Assembly: GCA_037954325.1 (NCBI GenBank)
Contig: JBBMNZ010000009.1
Location: forward strand, 9,840,001 to 9,904,000
Direction: 5' to 3'
From: Fistularia commersonii
Lineage: Eukaryota > Chordata > Actinopteri > Syngnathiformes > Fistulariidae
Length of the DNA stretch: 64,000 nucleotides
Below are positions 23,201-35,200 of the stretch, in pieces (the first letter of the stretch is position 1; every line of letters starts with the position of its first letter). Made by a program: the position numbers and the translations under genes. The notes beneath the pieces are model-generated. The model worked only from the letters and a program-made list of their open reading frames with translations, made no database searches and was not told the origin of the DNA.

Positions 23201-26200
23201 CAAAGACCTGTCGGTCTGACTAAAAATAGAAGTGACACGAGTTCCTGTGGAAAAGTGTGGGGGTTACATCAATAACCCTGACATGATTGCCCTTATCTGA
23301 TGTGTTCAAAATAGCAGGTAAATGTCTTTCTGTGAGAGGCACTTTTCAAAAAGAGAAAGCAGTCGGGCAGCTGCAGAGAATGGACAGAATCTGGGTCCCG
23401 AATGACTCTCCTTCAAAAGGTTGGAGTTGCATGGTCATTATTGTGATGTCAGCAATGTCATGCACAGACCATCAATCCTTTAAACAGACATCACAAGTTT
23501 GCTATATCTTCTTTTCTAAAACTTTGGTGAAATTATAATGGTTATTGAATCTAGTTCATTGGAAGTCTGTTTAACATAAAATTTTCTTTTTACAGAAATG
23601 TGAAAATAGTTCAAATAAATGCTTTTTCATCATTTCTGATAGGTGTAAATGTGATTAAAAGTAGTTGATAAGTGCGGCTAGTGTTGCCGTGACAACGGTG
23701 TGCAATAATGCTGTCGATATGACACACTGTAACTGGAGCTCACATGGGTCCGAAACTCTGCTCAAGGGGTTGCAGAGCAACGACATTTCTAATTTATAGC
23801 TGCCCTTTGACCTTCTGGGCAACAGGACACTGACAGTGACGCAGTGTGAAGGTAACAGGACCATCCCACAATGCATCATTTCCTGAAGACTCGAAAAGCA
23901 TTGTTGTTCATTGTTCATTCAGGTGGACTTTATTTCAGCCTTTCCACAGGCACTTTCCCTCAGTGATACAGTAAAAATGTCTTCATTATGTTGAAGAGTA
24001 ATAAAGATATTCCAAAGAAATAAGATGTGTGTGCACTCTTCAGGTTTCTGTCAAAATTTGCCATAAGTTAGAAGCTGATTCTCACATAATCAGACAAATT
24101 CATTAGGTCCTTAATTCTACTGATTGTTGTTACGACAGGGCTGGTTTCCAAAATGTATACTCTTAGGTTGTCATTACAATGTAAATGACATGAATTGTCA
24201 AGGCTCCTCCTAAATTTTAATATATATATATAAATGATATAATTTCTATTAAATATGAAGGGCAAGTCATGGAAAAAATGTTTTAAGACCAACATAACCA
24301 TAAAGAATTTCATGATTTGTCTTTGTTTTTTTTGTTTGTTTATTTTAAACTTTTGTTCTAACTAAGTCCTTATCTAGTAAGGCCAAATTAACTAGATTGA
24401 ATGAGCTGCTGAGCAACAAAAATGGACATGGATATAAAACATTAAACTATGCATCTCCATTTTTCATTTTCATTTAAAATAAAATAAATAAATGAAGTTA
24501 TGAGGATTAATGTAACTGCTAATTTTACTCACATTAGTCATTTTCATAACTCATCCTCATATTCAAACAACATTCACCTTAGCAAGTCACTCAACTAAAA
24601 ATTAAACCCCCATGTGCCCTTCTGAGAAGACAGGAGAACTTTTCATTTTGTTCAAAGTATCTTCACATTGGCCTCAAATATGCTGTTCTGAACGTAACTC
24701 CCGTGAGTCTCAAACTCTAGATCAAGGAAATAATATGTAAAGTGACGAAAGCTCGATGTACGGAGCGTGATCGAGTTGAGAACATCACTCCTCACCTTCG
24801 GTTTGGGAATGCAGGCTGAGGGAGAACACAGAACAATTGACATAAATCTCAAAGGAGACAAATGAGCTTAGAAAGTCTGGAAGGGTTGAATGGTTCAGTC
24901 CATATGCTGACGATGGTGTTACTCATCACACCTCTGAAAGTCAGAACTGTAAAATTACACACTTGGGCAGTATCACCCCTGCTGTTTGTTTTGAGGAAAG
25001 ACATGAGGCAAGTGAGACTATTTAGAAAAACAATAGAGTTTGTTGCCTGAGCTGAGTGGAGGCTGTACAAGACCACAAATACAGTTTTAACACCTGAAAT
25101 CAGGATGGGGTGAAACTCAAGCAAGCAACTGATACCTGGCTGCTCTCCACTTCTTCACCTCACCTTTGCACCTCTGATGCAAAGTACATGTAAATTGCAG
25201 TATCCTGTGTCCTGAAAGGCCCTGTGTCCTCTGTCTACCTTTTCCTAACAAAGGAGAGAAACTCCATGATCTCCTGAGTCATCAGTTTAGGAGAGACCAA
25301 CAGGCTCTGCCAGGATCTAGGATTCATTTGCATTCAGCTTTGTTTTTGCTGTTGGATCACCCTGCGGGTGACAGGTGGTAGAGCGGGATAGTTTGGCATC
25401 AGTTCAGACACACTGCACACTATGCTTGATGCTTCTTGTTGAGGGGATACACACCTCAGGTTTTCAGGTCCACAGGCTGCCTCCAATTAAACAGACAGAA
25501 GGAAATGACAAAGAATGGGTTTGACATTCTTTGTGTCTGAAAGATTATTCAAACCTTAAGGCTTTTTTATCCATATTTTTATAACCCTGTGAGTGGGATT
25601 AAACTGACAATGACTCAGTGCTAGGAATGAGTGATGGTGGAAAAAGCGCTCAATATTCAGAAAATCTATAAACTATGAAAAACTATATGTAAAATATCCA
25701 AGACAAGTCATCAACATAGTGTTCCTAGCATAATGATAACTGAATTCCCATTTCATAAAAAAATAGACATGGTATGACTGGTATGTATTTCCTTTTGTAT
25801 TTCACAAATTATTACCATATATTTTGTTTCCGATGGTTAAGAGTGTCGTCACACAGTGGTCTAGGTTGTCATATCAACGGCAAAATTGTGTCTTCAAATT
25901 TCCCCTATAATGATGCAATTTGAGTTGGGCAGAAATATTTTCAATACATGTGGAAATAATTCATATTGACTAGTGCCTTAATCAGAGTTCTTGCTTGTAT
26001 TACTAACCCGCTATACACAAGAAGACTACATTTAATTAACTACTAAAAGGTTTCTGAAAGTAAATTACATTCTCTCTTTCGACTTTGAAATGCACAAAAA
26101 CGTTCATCAGCGCGGCAGGCCATTGGACGCCCTTATAGGGTATGAGGTCCTCCTACCATAATCCCATAAAATCCTGTGGGAAAGCAGTAGGAGCCTGGGG

Positions 26201-29200
26201 AACTCTGACCTATGACACACTGTTAACTCTGGACTCGGCTCTTTAAAGGCCTTGAGACAGTAGAGATTATTCTGCAGATTTTGTTCTTTTCTCAGGCTTC
26301 TAATGAAGGAAACAAAGACAGATTGGGGAAAGAGGGTGGAAAACAGAAGAGTGTGCTGAGGCTGCAGAATTACTGAGTGGTTTAGTGGCTGCTGTAATAA
26401 TACTTGTGCTGGTCGTTAAGCCGCTCTGGGCAGGGGGAAAAAAGCCTCTCTGGCTGATCCTCCACCCTACATAGCCTCCAGATGCAAGGCTGCATACAAG
26501 GGTAGCATCAACCAGTGACTGCACCATCATCATCGCCACACAGACCCATAGCAACTAATGCTAATGTCATTACGATGGACTTAGAAGAGAAGGCTCAATG
26601 GAGGACGTTAACATGCTGCATTACAGGGCTTGTTTATAAGCCCTAACCTTTGCTTTTATTACCACCAAACCACAGACACTGCAATGTGAAGTACACTGCA
26701 CTGGAAAGGCAGCCTGACACGAGTCTAAGTACATTCCAGGGCAGAGTAGTTAGATGACCACACTAAGGACTAAAACTGACTTAAACAGATGGCATTTGTA
26801 TCTTTAAAGAGTGTGTGTGTGTGTGTGTGTGTATGTATGTGGTACCTTAATCTGCTGTCTATGCAGCATTGCCAGTTCCCTCATGTCCCTGAAAGGCTGC
26901 AGCAGGTAGTGGTAGAGCTGCGTGGTTGCCTCCAGCAGCTCTCCATACACCTCATCCTCCTCAGGATACACCTGTAGCAGCTCCACCATACTGTCCATGG
27001 CTTTGTGCCTGTCCAACACCTGGGACAAAAAACACAAAGGGAGCAACAATTTCAATAATTCACACTGCCCGAGAGCCACCTTGTACAACACTTCAATGCC
27101 TCGTTGCTGAAGGACAAGAGTGTTATTTTTTTCACTCTTTCTTATTTCTGTTTTTTATTTCCTTTTCATAATCAAAACACTGTGTTTTGAAAGATGTAAG
27201 CCGTCTGCATTTCTATCAAGCCTTCACTGCCTCAGGATTCTCCAAGCCGGCCTTTTGACACTACATCCAACATCCCTTTATTCCTCCATAATGTTAAAAA
27301 TGGAGTGATGGATTTTACAGATTTTAAATTACAATGGCAGCTAAATGTTTTCCTGAAACTGCAGAGAATTGAAGACTTTACTGGGCGGTAAATATGTTGG
27401 GAAGTATTTTCAGCAGCAGATTTAGTGTTAGTGGGTTTTACCAGCAATGAATGGTATATATTGTTGGGAGTAAAGTTGGGAAAATACTACGCTCAATCCT
27501 CTATTTGCTTATTCTCCCTTTGGTGTAATCCTCACTGAAGCCATACGGAGTTTCCATGATTGGCTGTTCAAGTCTGAACTACAGAAGTAAAGGCCCTTTG
27601 TCTGCTCATTATCTATCGCTTTGGTCATTAACACATATATGAGGAAAGTGTGAACCAATTTAAATGACATGAGCAAGATTAACATTTTTTCATTATTTAT
27701 AAATAGCAGGTTCAATACAATTTCAAGAATTTGCCCTGAAACCCATATTAATTTCTGAAAGAAATAACATGAAAATACTTATGATTGGCTGTTTAATGGA
27801 AATATTTTCAAACATTTAATGGCAGTTTGCAGGAAAAACACTTCACCTCGAAACGGGTATAAAGCAACAGGCTAGATTTATGCAATATATGCGAAAAAGA
27901 AAAAGTTTTGATACAACATATTTCATCAATCCTTCCAATGTGAGGAAAATGTGGAAAGTGTTGAAGTTATTTTCATCTATAATTAGAGGCCGGCCCCAAG
28001 AATACAGCCACCTTCACCAGGGCATCAATGCTTTGCCACTTGCAGTGGACAACTGAATCAAAAAAACAAAATAGATACTCAATCCGACAAACTAAAAAAA
28101 GGCCAAATAAAGTCTATGTTGTACATGACACAGTGTGATCTATGAGTTTGGAGCCTTTTAAGCTCAGCTTGGAGTCAAGGAGCCTTTTCGCAGGCCAGTT
28201 ATGGCCAAAAGTGATGTTTTGACTTGTGTTACATCACACACAGCCTGACAGAGCTGTGAAATGAAGGCTGAGAATCCAGCTGCCTTATAAGATTAAACAT
28301 GTTTCACTAACCAACCAACCCTAATCAGGCAAAGTTGCAAACAAAAAACTGCGCACTGCAAGGCTGTGATGCAAAACAGCAAAGGGCATTTCCACAGTAT
28401 TAGTCTGAAAAGTTGTCAAGGAGGCCATTATTACAAGGAGAATATACTCAAGTGAGCAAAAGTCTATTTTCATTTGTTTTTAAATTCAATTTTAGTTCTA
28501 ACAGTTATGGACAGATAAAAAAAGGAAATCATTTAGTGGAATCAAAAATAAATTTTCATTGTGCCGTTACATTTTTTTTTTCTTTTGTTTCAAAGCGGAG
28601 AACAGACTCTTCCGAGTTGGTTAGGAAAATTGGAATAAACCACTTTATAATTTCTGCTCTGCCTTATTAAGACATCTGCATACACTGTTGAACGGAGGGA
28701 CCCATTTATTTCAATGAATAGCTAAAATGTTTGCAGGTACAGTCTTCCCCGCCGTAGCTCATGAAAACAGAGACTGGCCTCCACCGAGTGAGCCAGTTTA
28801 AAATGAAGTTAATTTAAGTGGGAATAAAATGATATAATCTTGTAGATCCTCCAGCCTTTCCACGTACGAAAAGACCAATCTAATCGAATTATGATGTAGG
28901 GGTAGTGACTGTATCCAACATTATCAAATACTATAAATGACAAAGGCAGAGCTTTGAAAGCAAATTATCTTCCTCATCAACCCAAATAAACCACAGGATC
29001 CTTCTCTCTCCCTGTGTGGCTTTACTTTCATGGTCATGGTCAACTAGGTCATTTTCAGAGGACTGTCTGAAGTTTTTGGCGGACACAGGAATAGATGAGT
29101 AACATACAGGCAACGCGGTCAGCGCTCGCTATTCGAGCAGTTCAGATGGTCTTTACAGTCTGGAAAGAGTTCAATTCCCTTTTGAATTACTGCATCAATG

Positions 29201-32200
29201 TGGTGTGACATTGAAGCGATCAGCCTGTGGCATTGCTGAGATGTTATAGAGGCCCAGGTTGCTTTGATAGCAGCCTTTAGCTCATCTACATTGTTGGGTC
29301 TGGTGCCTTTCATATTTCTCTTGATAATACACCATAGATTCTCAATAGGGTTTAGGTCATGCCAGTTTGCTGGCCAATCACACATAGTGATACCACAGTC
29401 ATTAAACCAGGTACTGGCTTTTGGTAGTGTGGGCAAGGGCCCAAAAGTTTCATGGTATATGTCTGCACTGACTTTGGACTTGATAAAACACAGTGGATAA
29501 ACACCAGCAGATGACATTGCTCCCCAAATCGCACCTAACTGTGGAAAATTCACAGTGGACCTCAGGCAACTTGATTCATTACCTTTCCACTTTACCACCA
29601 AGCTCTGAGATTTGGATTTCAGAAAGAAATGCAAAATTTACTTTCATGAAAAAAAAATCAGGGCTTTGGACCACTGAGCAACAGTCCAGTCCTTTTCTGC
29701 CTTGGTTCAGGTAAGACATGATGACATGCTGACAGGATGATGTACCACATGTCCTGGATATGTCTGTATTTGGTGGCTCTTGAGGTGCTGACTCTAGCTG
29801 CTGCCTACCAACTGTGAATCTCTTCCAAATTCTTGAATGAAGTTTGCTTCACAATCTTCTCTTTTCCTTCCATCCAACTTTCCATTCATATGCTTGGACA
29901 ATGTGTGAGTAGCCAGCTTCTTTAGCAATTACCTTTGCTAAAGTAGCATACCTTTGAATTGTGTACCCTAGTGAACCAGACTGAGGGACCATTTATAAAG
30001 ACTCAGGAAAACTTAGCAGGTGTTTTGACTTATTTAGCTGAGAAGAGTATGACACAGTAAGTCTAGAATACTGAACTTTTTCATGATATTCTAATTTTCT
30101 GGATATTTCAAACTGTGGGTTTTCATTAGCTATTTACTTGAATGCTCCTGTAAAAATATGGGAGAGGGTGTGTGTGGACACTGTGAGAAGAGTGCCACAT
30201 TGACAGTTCTATGGTTTGGCCACACAAAAATTTGAGACAACACCCAGTGCTGTTCCTGTATCCTGTCTTTTAAATGGATCTGAGGGACACACAGGTGTGA
30301 ACAATCAGGAATAATACAGTAAATGCGTTTTCCTGACTCAAAATGAAGCATAAATTGTAGGATATTGTGCATGCATACATGTTGTAGATGTTCTCATTTG
30401 GGAAACTCCTGCATTTTTTAAGCTATAGAACATATGTCCTCCTTTACCATTTTGCCAGCCTATATGTGCCAGCACACTGTGCTGAGTACAATGTGCTACA
30501 GCCCAGCACCACCCTTCAAATTTTAAGTAACATTGGCAGTTGAAGTTAAATGACAACCACACCATGAGGAGCACTTACTACACCTAAAGACTAAATGTTT
30601 CTGTGAAACGGAAGCAGTGATTAGAGCCGAACCTATCAGGTTGTTTGCTGTAACCTCACTGCAGCAGCTCAAAGATCACAGCAGCAGTGCAGTCCAAACA
30701 ATCATTCAGCGCAGTTCAGCTACATTCCCGTAATTGGTGGAGAGATGAGAGAAGACACGAAGGTCAGCCGAACCGGAGTTCTGACTGATTAGACTGACGC
30801 CCCTCTATGAAGATCCCCTGCAAGAACCGGCAGGAGTATGAAATCAGATGGCGGCCACTGAAACTTAATTCTCTTTGCAGGAACCACTACATAAAATACT
30901 TTGTTTCAGGGAAGAACAATAGGAATAAATTGGCTCCAAATGCTGCTTATTCATACCATATGTACAGCTATCCACAAGCTGTGCATTGTTCTGTTTGTAA
31001 ATGCTATCAAAACAGCTATTGTGCACACAAATACAATTCATCTGCCTGCTCTCAGAAACCAGTGTCTCCAATTCATACAGCATTATACTTCTCCTTCACT
31101 TCTGCCTCTAACAATTCCGAAATGTACCACCATCCAAAGCTATGAATAAAATGCTCTTCTTACTGCGAAGAGCTATAGATATGAATGGAGACTCTTATAT
31201 TAACTCCAGGCTGGTATTCAAAAGCCCTCCACTTCGGGGACCAGGGTAGACACAGCACGATTCAGCTCAAACACTGCTCCCACTGTTTACCTTGGGGTCT
31301 GTGTCTCTGGTAACCACTAGCCAACCCGCACATCGAGTCCCTGGCCCTGCAGTCATTGCCAGCCAGGAAAACCCCAGGGCTGAATGATCCTACTCCCTGC
31401 CTGGGTATGAGTTAGACAAATGCTTCTTGAAGCCTTAAACGTTAGAGCAAACCTTTAATACTTTGACATGTTGTTACAAAATTCCCAACACATGTTACCG
31501 CAACTGGAGTTGAACAATTATCCGTTTCCATTTATGAGGCCTTAATTGTTTGTGTTTTTTTTTTTGTTTGTTTGGTTTGTTCTAACATTCTTCCTTCCAA
31601 AATTGTTTAGGCAAATCCAATCGTTGATGACAGTCAACCAAGTGCGACGGGCCGGAGGGCCGGAGCATGCCTGGTGTGTGAGCTGCTGATCCTATAATTC
31701 AGAGGCAGCATGGCTTGCCTTAATTAGGACCTAAAAGATTTGTCCATCAATCACGGGCAAAAATCTTTAGTCCCATCTCAAATATGTTTCATCCAAAGGA
31801 CTAGAAAACTCACTTTGGGTTTAAGAAAGCTCACTTTGGCTCCTCAGACTATTATCATCACCAAATCATTTAGTATTTACTCTCAAATGTCCAAGTTTTG
31901 AAAATAAGCATTTGACATTTCCAAGTATAATTTGATTTCTCATATGATTTTCATCTCAAAATGTTGTTACCTAGGCCTTATAGGTCAATCAATGTTATCC
32001 ATTGATATTGTCCTGTCAAAATTATATTTACATGTAAAATGTTGCCTGGTCAGTTATTTTTTCTAAGTCAATAGACATTGACTGTCTTGAGGTTGAGATG
32101 ATGTGACCAAATAGTGTCAGGTCATCGAATATCAACAATAGGATGTTCAATGTAAGATGTGCTGAAGGTTGGTTCACGGTTCAGAACACTTTTGCCTATG

Positions 32201-35200
32201 TTCAACTAACACCATGAGGCTGTTTTATTTTACTTTTTCTTTCTGAATAATGACATGACCTGCTTTTGATACATTGACTACTTTTTTACATTGCCAATAT
32301 TCTTACATATTTTACTCCCAAATACAGCATGAAAAGATATCATGGTATAGACAACCCTTTACCATAGTATAGACATGTACCATTATACAGAGGCAAAAGC
32401 TCTACCAGACAGAACCTTTTAATGATGCTTTCTATTCTCTATACTGCTTATCTTGCATACAGTGTGCGCACACACAAGTCACAAGAGTGCCAATCAATCA
32501 GAGGACCTCAGATTGTCATATGCACTCATTACTCTCTATTTCGCACTTAATTTAAGTCTTAGATAAATCTTTTCACTATTTCTAATTGTGCTGAAAAGCT
32601 AGACAACCCAGAAAAAATCCATGCAAGGCCCATTGACAAAAGGCCCCAGTCAGAACAGAACCACAAACCTTCTTGCTATAAGGCAGAACTGCCAACCTCT
32701 GTATCACCATAGCCTTCTTCTTTAAGTTGTTCAAACTTAAAATATTGTTATTTTGAATATATACTTATTTTCACATCAGAAAAGCACACAAGGTGTCAGT
32801 ATATATCTTTCACAAATGGAGCAATCCTCTTTGCTACAGTTTGGATAGTTGTTCCTGCATTAGACAGCATGGGAATGAAACATAACTAAAGGACATTCTT
32901 GCTGATGTGAGCTGTTGTGTCACTGCTCCAGTACTATCATCAGGACTGACTTGTCTACTTTCACAGTTACTGCAAATCTGCTCAATCCTGCCACACTACT
33001 TTTCTCTGCACCTTTATAAATGCAGCATCTCCCTGGTTTAACAAGCCTCGCCTGTCATCTGCGCAGACACTCTGCTTGAAAGCTCTTCAAAATGAGTGCT
33101 CTTTAGATCTCATAAACTTCAAAATGTGTCTAAAGCCTCTTTCACACATGCTCGGCAAACCTGAAATTATCAAGGCTTTACCCTGATGAGCTGTATGTGC
33201 GAAAGCAAATGCCAGAATAAGTCGGATTGTGTTGCTGCCAGTGAAGGCAGACAACGGTACCGTCAAACAGATTGAGGGAATGGCAAAAGACCAACTTTAT
33301 TACCAACTAACAATCAAATAATGCCATTTCTGCAGTACTGTGTTAGGGTCATGTGCTTCCTCCTGCACACTTTATCCAGCCATATAAAAATCCAGTTCAA
33401 AGAATTCTCTTAAAAGATACATTAAAATAAAGGAGAAAACAGACATTTCCACATTATGCTAGGGCAGGGGTCGGCAACCTTTACCACTAAAAGAGCCATT
33501 TGGACCCGTTTCCCCACAGGAAAGAAAACACAGGGAGCCACAAAACCCTTTTGAAATTAAAATGAGTTAACATAGCATAACGTTATTCTTTTCGCCTATA
33601 TGTTGTGTATTAACAAAATATGTGCTGCGTTTTTTGTTTTTTTTTATCAATGACCAATTGCAGAGAAAATGAAATTACAATTCTGCAAGCAACAAAACAT
33701 TTTGAACTCTGAAAAAAAGACGTTCGGATGAAGGTTACTTTAAAGCGAAAATACTCAATGTCTATTTGAGTTGTTCTTGTATTTATGTGAAAAAAAAGCC
33801 GAACTTCAATTCTCCACTGACAGCGAACCAAAAATGCTGTCATCTCTGTGTGCTGTCATCCTTTTTCTGGCGCATGCAGAAAGAGCAACAAAAATATTTT
33901 AACGTTTTATTCAGGTGTAACAAGATTGCCATAATCTTAAAATTTAAAATTAAATTTTAAAAATGAATGAAGTAAAACACGTTTTAATTAAATACTTGAT
34001 AATTATTTTCAGAATCCACAGGGGGCTGCATCAAAGGGATCTAAGAGTCGCATGTGGCTCTGGAGCCACAGGTTGCCAACCTCTGTGCTAGGGAAACAGC
34101 CTTAAGCACCCAACAATACATTTTTCATACCAGGGCTGATTTTCTCAATTATACTCATATGAAAAAGACATTAATAAATATTGTGATTCTGTGTATTCTT
34201 TTGGTGGACAAATCTCTGGACCTCCCACGGACTGTCAAGTGGTTAAGGTTACAAACACACGGTCCACATGACAAATGTGACTGTGGTTTTCTCATTTGCT
34301 TTGTCTCAGACAAGCCAAATGACATCTTGAGGTTAAGAGCTCCTGATGGTCATTCTTTCATCCACATGATCAATTGCCTGAGGGTAGGAACTATTGAAAT
34401 TAATCAAATTTTTTAAATATGACTTACCTGCAGGGCTATGAACACCAGATTCCTCAACATGTTAACTTCTAATACTCACCGCCACGGAACATGGAGCTGG
34501 CAAGGATAAAGCTATTTAACTTCCTCTCATAACAGCAAACCCAATATCTGATCTGTTTCCATGTGCATTACACAACAATAACAGAAGGGAAATTGAGAGC
34601 CCTGAAAAGTGATTCCAAAGTGATTATCAGTTTGCAATGAGTAAAGTTTATAGGGAACAAACTGCCGCTAATTTTGTTTCACAAGCGATCGATAAAGACA
34701 AATCAAGTCTCTGGTCAATGTTTGACAGCTGAACTCTATAGCTCAAGAGAGTTTGGCACCAGTCAATCCTTCCGCACACAAAGAACAGTTATCATAACAA
34801 ACAAGGAGACCGTTTGAACTGCAGTTTTGGATAAAGCAGTGATTGACCCTCCTGCTGCTCGACAACTGCCTCACCAGGGGTCTGTAATGCAACGGTTTAC
34901 AAGGTGTGGGAGAGCCTCGAGCACCGGTTAAATTTACTTTAACGGCAATGTTCTCACTTATCAACTGAAAATACTTGTTCTGAGCAAAGCACGAGGAAGT
35001 AGGCACGCAAATGTGGAATTATTCTGAACTGAAAAGTGCTATCCAGTGTTTGCCATTGATAACCTGTTTTTTAATACATGATCTGCTTACCAGTTGACAC
35101 ACGTCTAATTTCAAATCGTTTGTTTATGTTTTTTCCACATACGGATACATGCTTTTTCCTTTCCAATCAACGGTTCCCAATCCAGATTAACCCCTTAAGA

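Larger units (their letters stand above)
20713..26845 (-). other. jmy: jmy intron 2
   Basis: This 6.1-kb intron lies between exon 3 (20562-20712) and exon 2 (26846-27019). It holds GT/CA microsatellites at 21381-21410, 21692-21709 and 26811-26841, and a dispersed fish repeat at 22404-22568. Apart from these I see no gene or RNA. The open frames present lack recognisable domains. Confidence 0.7.

Noticed and set aside
30807..31145. 112-codon open frame in jmy intron 1
   Set aside because: No recognisable family, and an equally long frame overlaps it in another phase. Treated as chance.
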